The notes below the pieces were generated by a model. It did not search any database. It was not told the DNA's origin and was given only the letters and a program-made list of their open reading frames with translations. DNA of 64,000 bases. Origin: Paracoccaceae bacterium (GTDB lineage: Bacteria; Pseudomonadota; Alphaproteobacteria; Rhodobacterales; Rhodobacteraceae). Every line of letters starts with the position of its first letter. Position 1 is the first letter of the stretch. Below are positions 9,908-18,228 of the stretch, piece by piece. The translations under genes were made by a program, and so were the position numbers. The stretch covers positions 1-64,000 of the forward strand of contig JAGQRW010000004.1 of NCBI GenBank assembly GCA_020425085.1, given 5' to 3'.

Positions 9908-10270
9908 ATGAAAGCATACAGCGAAAAGATGGAAGGAGAGCCGCTTATCCGGCCTTCAACCACGGACCACCCGCTTTATAACGATGTGGTCGAGGCCTGC
10001 CGCACCGTGCATGACCCGGAAATTCCGGTAAATATTTACGACCTTGGTCTGATCTATACCATTGATATCAGTGCAAATAACGATGTCTATATCGAGATGT
10101 CGCTGACAGCGCCCGGTTGTCCGGTTGCTGGTGAAATGCCGGGTTGGGTGGCTGACGCTGTGCTTTTGGTGCCGGGTATCGGAACCGCAAATGTCGAGCT
10201 GGTCTGGGATCCGCAATGGGGCATGGACATGATGTCGGATGAAGCAAGGCTTGAACTCGGCTTCATGTAA
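9908..10270 (+). CDS. SufT-like DUF59 (MIP18-family) iron-sulfur assembly protein
   Basis: A 120-residue protein with the DUF59 fold. The core runs from VVEACRTVHDPEIPVNIYDL through IEMSLTAPGCPVAGEMP to ELVWDPQWGMDMMSDEAR, with the conserved Cys of the PGCP motif. SufT/PaaD-type proteins help assemble Fe-S clusters on target proteins. The ATG at 9908 has GGTGAG 3-4 nt before it. No suf operon is seen beside it, although an A-type Fe-S protein lies 1.6 kb downstream; that link is inference. Confidence 0.85.
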   Translation: MKAYSEKMEGEPLIRPSTTDHPLYNDVVEACRTVHDPEIPVNIYDLGLIYTIDISANNDVYIEMSLTAPGCPVAGEMPGWVADAVLLVPGIGTANVELVWDPQWGMDMMSDEARLELGFM

Positions 10271-10327
10271 GGCTTGCCTGAACCGTCGCTGCCTGTCAGT
10301 TTGCCCTGAAATCATGCGGGACAACGG

Positions 10328-10987
10328 ATGGGCGGTCTAGTTGCAGTTCTGACGGGTGATATCGTCAAATCCTCATCCATGGCGCCGGGGGCGCTGGATG
10401 AGGTTTTTCAGGTTCTGAATGATGCCGCCGAAACCATTGCAGGCTGGGCTGGTCCACCGCGCCCGGCCGAAATCTTTGCCCGTTTTCGCGGCGATGGCTG
10501 GCAGTTTCTGCTGACCCGGCCCAGCCTGGCGCTAAGGGCCGGCCTTTATTTCCGCGCACGGTTGTTTGCAGCCTCGAAATCCTATGACAGCCGCATCGCC
10601 TGTGGCATTGGCAAAGGGCAGGTTCGACGTGGGCTGGAGGATGCCGACGGCGCAGCCTTTCTAACCTCGGGGCGGTTATTGGACGGCTACACACGCAGCC
10701 AGCGTTTGGGTATAGCCAGCGATCTTGCGCCCGATCTGCAACATCTGGCGGCGGCGATATTTGCGCTGGCCGAACAGATATCCAGCGGCTGGACTTCGCG
10801 GCAGGCAATGGTTCTGGCCGAATTCCTTCTGCCGCAGCCGCCGGTTCAGGCCGATATTGCCGCCCGCCTGAACATCACACAGCAAAGCGTTTCGGAACAT
10901 CTGAATGCCAGCGGCTATGCGGCAATTCTTCAAGCGATCGAGTCGTTCGAGGGGCTGAATGTCTGGGATGACTACAGCGCAGAGTGA
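10328..10987 (+). CDS. SatD-like protein: cyclase-homology domain plus C-terminal HTH
   Basis: A 219-residue protein. Residues 1-125 have the landmarks of a class III nucleotide-cyclase-like fold: LTGDIVKSS (Asp11), FRGDGW (Asp56), CGIGKGQVRRG, and a G-x(4)-SGRLLDG segment like the GxAVNxAARL of cyclases. Residues about 165-205 carry a helix-turn-helix (QADIAARLNITQQSVSEHL). This architecture matches SatD-family proteins, of uncertain function. The next gene is DUF3307, a pairing I recall from other bacteria. Whether it makes a nucleotide, senses one or only binds DNA cannot be said. A GGGACAACGG stretch precedes the ATG. Confidence 0.7.
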   Translation: MGGLVAVLTGDIVKSSSMAPGALDEVFQVLNDAAETIAGWAGPPRPAEIFARFRGDGWQFLLTRPSLALRAGLYFRARLFAASKSYDSRIACGIGKGQVRRGLEDADGAAFLTSGRLLDGYTRSQRLGIASDLAPDLQHLAAAIFALAEQISSGWTSRQAMVLAEFLLPQPPVQADIAARLNITQQSVSEHLNASGYAAILQAIESFEGLNVWDDYSAE

Positions 10988-11064
10988 TTGTACATATCAT
11001 AACAGGTTATAAAGCATGTATTTATTTAAACAAGCCGAAAAGGCTGTTATTCAGCAGGTGACTT

Positions 11065-11817
11065 ATGCTTGAAACCATGATTGCCCTTCTGTTGGCGCAT
11101 GCGCTGGCGGATTTCGTGTTTCAAACCCGGCAAATGGTTGCAAACAAGGCGGATTTCCGGGTGCTGCTGGGGCATATCCTGATCGTCGGGCTGACAAGTG
11201 CCGCATTGCTGGGGCGGTTTCACTGGCCGGTTCTGGGGCTGATCGCGGCCAGCCATCTGGCGATGGACGCCATCAAGATCCACGCGATGAACGACCGGCT
11301 TGGCGCGTTCGTGACCGATCAGGCGGTGCATCTGGGATTCATCATCATTGCCGCGCTGATCTGGCCCGGTGCCTATGGCGGCGGCATCTGGGCCATGCCG
11401 CCGGCGTTGCTGGCCGGGTTCATTCCGGCAGGCTGGTTTCAGGCCATGCCCGGCGTGATGGTGGTAATGGCCGGGGCGATCCTTGCCATCAGGGCAGGGG
11501 CGTTTCTGATCGGCAAGGTCATGGACCCGCTGAAACCCCATGCTGAAAGCGACATGAACACCGGCACCGGCCTGCCGGATGGCGGGGCGCTGATCGGCAT
11601 CCTTGAACGCAGCCTGGTGTTCGTGTTCGTGCTTGGCGGCCAGTTTTCCGCAATCGGCTTTCTGGTGGCGGCGAAATCCATCCTCAGGTTCAACCCGGAT
11701 CAGGGCCAGCGGGCGATGACGGAATATGTCATCATTGGCACCCTGCTGAGTTTCGGCTGGGCAATACTTGTGGCCCTGGCAACAACATATCTTTACCGGC
11801 AAACCACCGGGGCTTGA
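11065..11817 (+). CDS. DUF3307 family integral membrane protein
   Basis: A 250-residue protein with about six hydrophobic segments. It has the polar signatures of the DUF3307 family within or beside membrane segments: LLAHALADFVFQTRQM near the N-terminus, SHLAMDAIKIH around residue 73, and FVTDQAVHLGF around residue 90. The repeated His/Asp pairs suggest a metal site or an enzyme active site in the membrane, but no function is established to my knowledge. AGGTGA lies 4 nt before the ATG. It follows the SatD-like gene by 77 bp in the same orientation and probably acts with it. Confidence 0.75.
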   Translation: MLETMIALLLAHALADFVFQTRQMVANKADFRVLLGHILIVGLTSAALLGRFHWPVLGLIAASHLAMDAIKIHAMNDRLGAFVTDQAVHLGFIIIAALIWPGAYGGGIWAMPPALLAGFIPAGWFQAMPGVMVVMAGAILAIRAGAFLIGKVMDPLKPHAESDMNTGTGLPDGGALIGILERSLVFVFVLGGQFSAIGFLVAAKSILRFNPDQGQRAMTEYVIIGTLLSFGWAILVALATTYLYRQTTGA

Positions 11818-11870
11818 GCAACCACAGCCAACACCTTATATTAGGCACGAACCCAATAAGGATCAGAACC

Positions 11871-12236
11871 GTGTTCGGAATTCCAGGCAAACAGGCCGTC
11901 ACCATGACCGAGGCCGCCGCCACGCAAATCGCCCGCCTGATGGCCAAGGGCGAAACCAAGGGCCTGAGGATCGGCGTCAAGAAAGGCGGCTGCGCGGGCA
12001 TGGAATACACCATGGATTACGTATCCGAGGTTGATCCCCATGACGAGGTGGTGGAACAGAACGGTGCCAGGGTGATGATCGCGCCGATGGCGCAGATGTT
12101 CCTGTTCGGCACCGAAATCGACTATACCGTATCACTGCTGGAAAGCGGGTTCCACTTCAACAACCCGAACGTGTCCGAAGCATGCGGTTGCGGCGAATCG
12201 ATCAAGTTCGACGAAAGCCTGATCCAAAATAAATGA
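11871..12236 (+). CDS. A-type iron-sulfur cluster carrier (IscA/SufA/ErpA family)
   Basis: A 121-residue protein of the HesB/IscA family that carries and hands on Fe-S clusters. The three conserved cysteines are visible: one in KKGGCAGMEY and two in EACGCGES near the C-terminus. The frame is open further upstream, but GTG 11871 is preferred: AAGGA lies 8 nt before it, and family members start with a FGIPGKQAV-like segment. It overlaps the TfoX-like gene by 4 bp (ATGA). Confidence 0.9.
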   Translation: MFGIPGKQAVTMTEAAATQIARLMAKGETKGLRIGVKKGGCAGMEYTMDYVSEVDPHDEVVEQNGARVMIAPMAQMFLFGTEIDYTVSLLESGFHFNNPNVSEACGCGESIKFDESLIQNK

Positions 12237-12556
12237 GCGTTTCAGACGCCGACATCGCCTTTGCCCTTGATCTGTTCGTGCCATTGGGGGCGATCACCTC
12301 AAGAAAGATGTTCGGCGGCATGACCATCTATCATCAGGGGCAAATCTTTGCCCTGCTCAGCAGTCAAGGCGATATCTACCTGAAAGCCACCGGAAAATTC
12401 GCCGATGAAATGGCGGCAACCGGGGCGCGGCCATTTAGCATGTCCTCCAAAGATGGAAAAACCCATAGCATGGGGTACTGGACGCTGCCCGAGGCAGCAC
12501 TGGACGACCCTGACCTGGCCTGCGACTGGGCACGCCGGGCGCTGGCCGAACTTTGA
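12233..12556 (+). CDS. TfoX N-terminal-domain protein
   Basis: A 107-residue single-domain protein similar to the TfoX/Sxy N-terminal domain ([20 protein letters not shown], then [11 protein letters not shown] and [12 protein letters not shown]). The C-terminal domain of gamma-proteobacterial Sxy is absent. Sxy is a competence regulator in gamma-proteobacteria, but short alphaproteobacterial proteins have no assigned role. It is coupled to the IscA-like gene upstream and lies 11 bp before tpiA. Confidence 0.85.
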   Translation: MSVSDADIAFALDLFVPLGAITSRKMFGGMTIYHQGQIFALLSSQGDIYLKATGKFADEMAATGARPFSMSSKDGKTHSMGYWTLPEAALDDPDLACDWARRALAEL

Positions 12557-12567
12557 AGGAAAAACCG

Positions 12568-13314
12568 ATGCGCCGCAAACTTGCTGCCGGAAACTGGAAG
12601 ATGAACGGCCTCAGATCGGCCCTGTCCGAGGTTGAAATCCTGGCGGCAGCACACCCTGCCCCCAAGGCCGAGGTGGTCCTGTGCCCGCCCGCGACGCTGG
12701 TTCGCTCCATGGCGCGGGTTTGTGCCGACAACTGCATCACCATCGGCGCACAGGATTGCCACCAAAATCAAAGCGGCGCCCATACCGGCGACATCTCCGC
12801 CGAAATGCTGGCGGATGCGGGTGCTGAATACGTCATCGTCGGCCATTCCGAACGGCGCGAAACCTACGGCGAAACCGATGAGATGGTCCGCCGCAAGGCA
12901 ACTGCCGCCTGGGCTGCCGGGTTGCGCGCCATCGTCTGCATCGGCGAATCCGGCGAAGAACGCCACGCCGCAAACACGCTTGACATCATCGGCGGGCAGC
13001 TTGCCGCCTCGGTCCCCGATGCCGCCACCGGCGAGAATCTGGTAATCGCCTATGAGCCGATCTGGGCCATCGGTACCGGGCTGACGCCGACCCTTGGCGA
13101 TATCGGTGAGGTGCACGATTTCATCCGCGCCCGGCTGGAGCGGCGATTCGGCAACGGCGTCGGGCGCTCGGTGCGCCTGCTTTACGGTGGCTCGATGAAC
13201 CCGGGAAACGCCACTGAAATTATCCGCGTGCCAAATGTCGATGGCGGGCTGGTCGGTGGCGCCTCGCTCAAGGCGGCGGATTTCAGCAAGATCATTGCGG
13301 CGCTGAATGGTTGA
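12568..13314 (+). CDS. tpiA: Triose-phosphate isomerase
   Basis: A 248-residue TIM-barrel enzyme that interconverts dihydroxyacetone phosphate and glyceraldehyde 3-phosphate. Catalytic residues are visible: Lys in GNWKMN, His in VGHSERRE and Glu in [10 protein letters not shown], with the phosphate-binding [10 protein letters not shown] and GGLVGGASL at the C-terminus. The ATG at 12568 has AAGGA about 7 nt upstream and is preferred over TTG 12553. Confidence 0.97.
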   Translation: MRRKLAAGNWKMNGLRSALSEVEILAAAHPAPKAEVVLCPPATLVRSMARVCADNCITIGAQDCHQNQSGAHTGDISAEMLADAGAEYVIVGHSERRETYGETDEMVRRKATAAWAAGLRAIVCIGESGEERHAANTLDIIGGQLAASVPDAATGENLVIAYEPIWAIGTGLTPTLGDIGEVHDFIRARLERRFGNGVGRSVRLLYGGSMNPGNATEIIRVPNVDGGLVGGASLKAADFSKIIAALNG

Positions 13315-13475
13315 TGCCTGACCCCGCGCCAGTGGCGATTATGGCCGATGGTGACAATTCGGCATCAAACAAAATGTCGCCAAAAAACCACCAGATATTG
13401 ATATTTTTCGAACTCCTGCTACCATAATCATGGCAGAACGCCACCGGCACAGGCAACCTTTCATGCGCGGCGGAT

Positions 13476-13495
13476 TAACCCACAGGATATCCACA
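13476..13495 (+). promoter_or_regulatory. Two DnaA-box-like sites upstream of dnaB
   Basis: TAACCCACA (13476-13484) matches the DnaA box TTATCCACA at 7 of 9 positions and ATATCCACA (13487-13495) at 8 of 9. They are same-strand direct repeats spaced 11 bp apart, about one helical turn. They lie 78 bp before the dnaB start, in the 258-bp tpiA-dnaB gap. They could couple dnaB transcription to DnaA activity; two sites alone do not make an origin. Confidence 0.4.
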
Positions 13496-13572
13496 GGATT
13501 TCCAGAATACTGTCCCATTGCAGAGAATCGCCTGGTCTGAAATACCCGCTGGTGGACATCGAGGGGAAAATA

Positions 13573-15078
13573 ATGACCGGCATAACGGCAATTCACGAAA
13601 AAACCCAAATCAGCCAGGAAACACCCCTTGCCCCGGTCAGCCTGCCGCATAACAGCGAGGCGGAACAGGCACTGCTGGGGGCATTGCTGGTTAATAACGA
13701 CGTTTACGACCGGATTTCCTCGCTGGTCAACGAGACGCATTTCTTTGACCCGGTGCATCGGCGGATCTTCGAAATCGCCGCACAGCGCATCCAGAAAAAC
13801 GCCCTGGCCTCACCGGTAACGCTGAAGGCGTTCATGGAGGATGACCCGGGTCTGGCAGTGCTGGGCGGGCCATCCTATCTGGCGCGTCTGGCGCATTCGG
13901 CGATTTCGGTCTACGCGTCGCGCGATTATGCGCAGATGATCTATGATCTGGCGATCCGCCGCGATCTGATCACCATCGGCCAGGAAATCAGCGAAAAAGC
14001 CGCGCGGGTCGAGGTGCAGTCCGAACCGAAAGACCAGATCGTCGAGGCCGAACAACGGCTTTACCAGCTGGGCGAAAAAGGCAGCGCCGACACCGGGTTT
14101 CAAAGCTTTTTAAAGGCTGCAACCGATGCGGTACAGATCGCCAATGCTGCCTATATGCGCGATGGCGGGCTGGCGGGCATTGCCACTGGCCTGACCGATC
14201 TCGACAAGAAGCTCGGCGGGCTGCACAAATCCGATCTGCTGATTCTGGCCGGGCGGCCTTCGATGGGCAAGACGGCGCTGGCGACCAACATCGCCTTCAA
14301 CATCGCCAGGGCCTATCGCCACGGCACCCTGCCCGATGGCAGCGAAGGTGCGGTCGAAGGTGGCGTGGTCGGGTTCTATTCGCTGGAAATGTCGGCTGAA
14401 CAACTTGCGGCACGCATCCTGTCGGAAGCCAGCGAGGTACCGTCTGACCAGATCCGCCGCGGTGAGTTGAACGAGGGTGAATTCCGCCGTTTCGTCGAGG
14501 CCGCTAAGGCGCTGGAAAACTGCCCGCTTTACATCGACGATACCGCCGCCCTGCCGATCAGCCAGCTTGCGGCGCGGGCGCGGCGGCTGAAACGCACCCA
14601 CGGGCTGGATCTGCTGATCGTCGATTACCTGCAACTGGTGCGCCCGGCCTCGGCCAAGGACAACCGGGTGAACGAGGTTTCCGAGATTACCCAGGGCCTG
14701 AAGGCCATCGCCAAGGAATTGGACATCCCCGTGATCGCCCTCAGCCAGCTTTCGCGCCAGGTGGAGAACCGCGAGGACAAGCGCCCGCAACTGTCGGATT
14801 TGCGCGAATCCGGTTCGATCGAACAGGATGCCGACGTGGTGATGTTCGTGTTCCGCGAGGAATATTACAAGGAGCGCGAAAAGCCCGGCGATCATGAGGT
14901 TGAATTGATGATGAAATGGCAGCAGGAAATGGAGCATCTGCATGGCCGCGCCGAAGTGGTGATCGGCAAGCAGCGCCATGGCGCCATCGGCCATGTCGAT
15001 CTGAGCTTTGAGGGAAAATTCACCCGTTTCGGCAATCTGGTCCGGTCCTATCAACAAAATATCGGCAGCGATTTCTGA
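13573..15078 (+). CDS. dnaB: Replicative DNA helicase
   Basis: A 501-residue hexameric 5'-3' helicase of the replication fork. It has an N-terminal primase-interacting domain (HNSEAEQALLGALLVNNDVY), a linker near residues 150-190 and a RecA-like motor with Walker A AGRPSMGKTALA, Walker B LLIVDYLQL and the DnaB signature SQLSRQVENREDKRP. The ATG at 13573 has GAGGGG about 7-8 nt upstream and is preferred over GTG 13552. The length is normal and no intein is present. It is probably transcribed from the 258-bp upstream gap with the DnaA-box-like pair. Confidence 0.97.
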   Translation: MTGITAIHEKTQISQETPLAPVSLPHNSEAEQALLGALLVNNDVYDRISSLVNETHFFDPVHRRIFEIAAQRIQKNALASPVTLKAFMEDDPGLAVLGGPSYLARLAHSAISVYASRDYAQMIYDLAIRRDLITIGQEISEKAARVEVQSEPKDQIVEAEQRLYQLGEKGSADTGFQSFLKAATDAVQIANAAYMRDGGLAGIATGLTDLDKKLGGLHKSDLLILAGRPSMGKTALATNIAFNIARAYRHGTLPDGSEGAVEGGVVGFYSLEMSAEQLAARILSEASEVPSDQIRRGELNEGEFRRFVEAAKALENCPLYIDDTAALPISQLAARARRLKRTHGLDLLIVDYLQLVRPASAKDNRVNEVSEITQGLKAIAKELDIPVIALSQLSRQVENREDKRPQLSDLRESGSIEQDADVVMFVFREEYYKEREKPGDHEVELMMKWQQEMEHLHGRAEVVIGKQRHGAIGHVDLSFEGKFTRFGNLVRSYQQNIGSDF

Positions 15079-15149
15079 TTGTAAATACAGGGTTGACCAG
15101 CCCTGCCCGGTTATGGCCCAAGTCACGCCAACACCCTTGGGAGAATCCG

Positions 15150-16193
15150 ATGGCCGCCGCCGATCTGACCATTGATCTTGATGCAATCATCGCCAACTGG
15201 CGTGCGCTGGATGCGGTTTCGGCGGCACATGTGACAACCGGTGCAGTGGTCAAGGCGGATGGCTATGGTCTGGGCGCGGGTGCGGTGGCGATGGCGCTGC
15301 ACAGAGCGGGCGTTGACAGCTTTTTCGTAGCCCTGGCCGAAGAAGGCGCCACTCTGCGCAAAACGCTGGGGCCGGAGCCTGAAATTTTCGTCTTTTCCGG
15401 GCATATGGTCGGGGACGACAAGTTGTTGCGTGAATTTGATCTGGTGCCGCTTCTGAACTCGGTCGAACAGATTGAACGGCAATTCAAGGCGCTGCCGGGA
15501 AAACCCTTCGGGGTGCAACTGGATACCGGCATGAACCGCCTTGGGCTGGAGCCTGACGATTTCACGCATCTTCGCAATGAACTGATGGCAAAGGGGCCAA
15601 GGCTGTTGATGAGCCACCTCGCCTCGGCCGACGAGGCAGAGCATCCGCAGAATGTGGCACAACTGGCGGCATTTCGTCGGCTGACCGATGGTCTTGCCTG
15701 CCGCCGCTCGCTGGCCGCAACCGGTGGCATGCTGCTGGGTTCGGCTTATCACTTTGATCTCTGCCGACCGGGCATCGGGCTATATGGTGGATCCCCCTTT
15801 GCGGCTGCAAAACCGGTTGTCAGACTGTCACTGCCGGTGATCCAGTGCCGCGATGTATTGATCGGTGAAACGGTTGGCTACAACGCCACCTGGACCGCCA
15901 CCAGACCGTCAAGAATCGCCACACTGTCAGCGGGTTACGCCGATGGCTTGATCCGGGCCATCGGGGGGGCGGCAAAGATCTGGGCCGAAGATCGACCCTG
16001 CCCGCTGGTGGGACGGGTTTCCATGGATCTGATCGGGGTGGATGTGACCGGCCTTGCCGCTGATCCTGAGCGACTGGACATTCTTGGCCCGGTTCAAGGC
16101 ATCGACCGGCTTGCCGCTGCTGCCGGCACCATCGGCTATGAAATACTGACCAGCCTTGGCGCGCGCTACAATCGCGTCTACATTGGCGGCTGA
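15150..16193 (+). CDS. alr: Alanine racemase
   Basis: A 347-residue fold-type III PLP enzyme that makes D-alanine for peptidoglycan. The PLP lysine is in AVVKADGYGLGA near residue 38. QLDTGMNRLG, the GIGLYGGSP segment and the second catalytic Tyr region ETVGYNATW are visible, as is VSMDLIGVDVT in the C-terminal domain. The ATG at 15150 has GGGAGA 6-7 nt upstream; the frame runs further upstream without a family match. It lies 12 bp before mlaE, which suggests co-transcription with the mla genes. Confidence 0.95.
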   Translation: MAAADLTIDLDAIIANWRALDAVSAAHVTTGAVVKADGYGLGAGAVAMALHRAGVDSFFVALAEEGATLRKTLGPEPEIFVFSGHMVGDDKLLREFDLVPLLNSVEQIERQFKALPGKPFGVQLDTGMNRLGLEPDDFTHLRNELMAKGPRLLMSHLASADEAEHPQNVAQLAAFRRLTDGLACRRSLAATGGMLLGSAYHFDLCRPGIGLYGGSPFAAAKPVVRLSLPVIQCRDVLIGETVGYNATWTATRPSRIATLSAGYADGLIRAIGGAAKIWAEDRPCPLVGRVSMDLIGVDVTGLAADPERLDILGPVQGIDRLAAAAGTIGYEILTSLGARYNRVYIGG

Positions 16194-16205
16194 GCGGATA
16201 GTGAA

Positions 16206-17012
16206 ATGAATGGACAGGCTGGAATCATGACATTGTTGCAGTCACTGCTATCGCCAATCGGGCGATCCACACTGGGGTTGATGGCAACGGTCGGGCGGAT
16301 TTCATCCTATGCCTTTGCCACGGTCAGCCACATTTTCCGCCCGCCATTCTACCTAAAGGAACTTGGCCAACAGATTTTGTTCATTGGCTATTTTTCCCTT
16401 CCTGTTGTTGGCCTGACGGCCCTGTTCACCGGTGGCGCACTGGCCTTGCAGATCTATGCCGGTGGTTCACGTTTCAATGCCGAAAGTGCCGTGCCTTCGA
16501 TCGTTGCCATCGGCATGGTGCGCGAACTTGGCCCGGTCTTGGGCGGGCTGATGGTGGCGGGCCGGGTCGCGGCCTCGATCGCGGCTGAACTTGGCACCAT
16601 GAAAGTGACCGAACAGATCGACGCGCTGGTCACGCTTTCCACCCATCCGTTGAAATACCTGACGGTGCCACGGGTGGTGGCGGCGACACTGACCATGCCG
16701 ATACTGGCCGGGATCGGTGATGTTATCGGCATTTTCGGCGGCTATCTGGTCGGCACCACACGACTTGGCTTTAACTCTGCCGCGTATATATCCAATACCA
16801 TTGACTTTCTACAAAGCTGGGATGTCACATCCGGGCTGATCAAGGCAGCGGTTTTCGGCTTTATCGTGGCGATGATGGGCTGCTATCACGGCATGAATTC
16901 CGGGCGCGGCGCGCAGGGCGTCGGCAAGGCGACGACCAATGCGGTGGTCGGTGCCTCGGTCCTGATCCTGACGTCGAACTATATCCTTACCGAACTGTTC
17001 TTTACCTCATGA
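16206..17012 (+). CDS. mlaE: MlaE-family lipid ABC transporter permease
   Basis: A 268-residue inner-membrane permease with about five or six membrane segments and the MlaE core (VPSIVAIGMVRELGPVLGGL, then AGRVAASIAAELGTMKVTEQ and LKYLTVPRVVA). MlaE works with MlaF and an MCE protein to move phospholipids between the membranes. Start 16206 was chosen; ATG 16227 is also possible. It overlaps mlaF by 4 bp (ATGA). No MlaD or other MCE gene follows; a PqiA-like gene does. Confidence 0.93.
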   Translation: MNGQAGIMTLLQSLLSPIGRSTLGLMATVGRISSYAFATVSHIFRPPFYLKELGQQILFIGYFSLPVVGLTALFTGGALALQIYAGGSRFNAESAVPSIVAIGMVRELGPVLGGLMVAGRVAASIAAELGTMKVTEQIDALVTLSTHPLKYLTVPRVVAATLTMPILAGIGDVIGIFGGYLVGTTRLGFNSAAYISNTIDFLQSWDVTSGLIKAAVFGFIVAMMGCYHGMNSGRGAQGVGKATTNAVVGASVLILTSNYILTELFFTS

Positions 17013-17767
17013 CAACTCCGATGATCCAGTTTCAGGATGTGCATAAATCCTTTGGAAACAACCATGTGTTGCGCGGTGTTAATCTTGATGTGATGAAGGG
17101 CGAAAGCATGGTCATCATCGGCGGCTCGGGCACCGGCAAATCGGTGCTGATCAAGCTGGTGCTGGGCCTGCTGCCGATCACCAGCGGCAAAATCCTGGTC
17201 GATGGTCATGACACCACCAAGGATGAGCGTGACGCCTTTCTGGCGCGTTTTGGCATGTTGTTTCAGGGGGGTGCGCTGTTTGACAGCCTGCCGGTCTGGA
17301 AGAACGTCGCCTTTCGCCTGCTGCGCGGCAGCCTCAAACGCCCAAAGGATGAGGCCCGCGCCATCGCCATCGAAAAGCTGCGCCGGGTCGGGCTGAAGGA
17401 ACGGGTTGCCGATCTTTATCCGGCCGAACTGTCTGGCGGCATGCAGAAACGTGTGGGTCTGGCGCGTGCCATCGCGGCCGAGCCTGAGATCATCTTTTTT
17501 GACGAACCGACCACCGGGCTTGACCCGATCATGTCGGGCGTGATCAACGAACTGGTGCGCGAGATCGTGGTCGAAATGGGTGCCACCGCGATGACAATCA
17601 CCCATGACATGTCGAGCGTCCGCGCCATCGCCGACAGGGTGGCGATGATCCATGAAGGCGTCGTGCAATGGCAGGGGCCGGTCGGCGATCTGGACAATTC
17701 GGGTGATCCCTATCTTGACCAGTTCATCAATGCCCGCGCCGAAGGCCCGATCGAGGCGGTCAGATGA
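17009..17767 (+). CDS. mlaF: MlaF-family lipid ABC transporter ATP-binding protein
   Basis: A 252-residue ABC ATPase with Walker A GGSGTGKS, signature LSGGMQKRVGLARAI, Walker B IIFFDEPTTGLDP and the switch His in ITHDM. The LSGGMQKRV form of the signature is typical of MlaF. It powers MlaE at the inner membrane. It overlaps mlaE by 4 bp and the PqiA-like gene by 4 bp, so all three are translationally coupled. Confidence 0.94.
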   Translation: MTTPMIQFQDVHKSFGNNHVLRGVNLDVMKGESMVIIGGSGTGKSVLIKLVLGLLPITSGKILVDGHDTTKDERDAFLARFGMLFQGGALFDSLPVWKNVAFRLLRGSLKRPKDEARAIAIEKLRRVGLKERVADLYPAELSGGMQKRVGLARAIAAEPEIIFFDEPTTGLDPIMSGVINELVREIVVEMGATAMTITHDMSSVRAIADRVAMIHEGVVQWQGPVGDLDNSGDPYLDQFINARAEGPIEAVR

Positions 17768-18228
17768 CAAGCGGCCCTTTGGCGTTCAGTTGGCCGCTGA
17801 AACTGGCCAATCTCAGCCTGCTGGTGCTGTTTCCCATCGCCTGGACCGCGCCCCTGCTGAAGGCCGGGTTGTTGCCGTTCTTTTCGCTGGATGAAATCAC
17901 CGTTCTGACTGGGCTACAGGAATTGTGGCGTCAGGATGTTTATCTGGCGGTGCTGGTGACGTTTTTCGCGCTGTTCGCGCCTTACCTCAAAACCGTTGGC
18001 GTGGCTTTGATCCAGTTCGGGCTGATGGACAAATCGACCATGCCGATACTGCAACTTCTGGGCAAACTGGCGATGGCAGATATCTTTTTGATCTCGCTTT
18101 ATATCATCCTGTTGAAGGGTATCGGCATCGGGCGCGTCGAAACCGCCTGGGGCTTGTACCTGTTCACCGGATGCGTCATCGCTTCGTTCATCATCTCGTT
18201 CCTCAGCAGCAGGCAGTTCAATGGCTAA
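17764..18228 (+). CDS. Paraquat-inducible protein A-like membrane protein
   Basis: A 154-residue protein with four membrane segments, corresponding to one PqiA module (SLLVLFPIAWTAPLL, SLDEITVLTGLQELW, YLKTVGVALIQFG, LGKLAMADIFLI). E. coli PqiA has two such modules plus zinc ribbons; here only one is present and no cysteine zinc site is seen. PqiA partners the MCE protein PqiB in envelope lipid transport. It is coupled to mlaF (ATGA), so it may be the membrane partner of this MlaEF pair. It overlaps radA by 8 bp. Confidence 0.85.
   Translation: MTSGPLAFSWPLKLANLSLLVLFPIAWTAPLLKAGLLPFFSLDEITVLTGLQELWRQDVYLAVLVTFFALFAPYLKTVGVALIQFGLMDKSTMPILQLLGKLAMADIFLISLYIILLKGIGIGRVETAWGLYLFTGCVIASFIISFLSSRQFNG

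Noticed and set aside
13476-13495. Replication origin before dnaB
   Set aside because: Two DnaA-like boxes without an AT-rich unwinding element, a GANTC cluster or typical origin neighbours do not support an origin.
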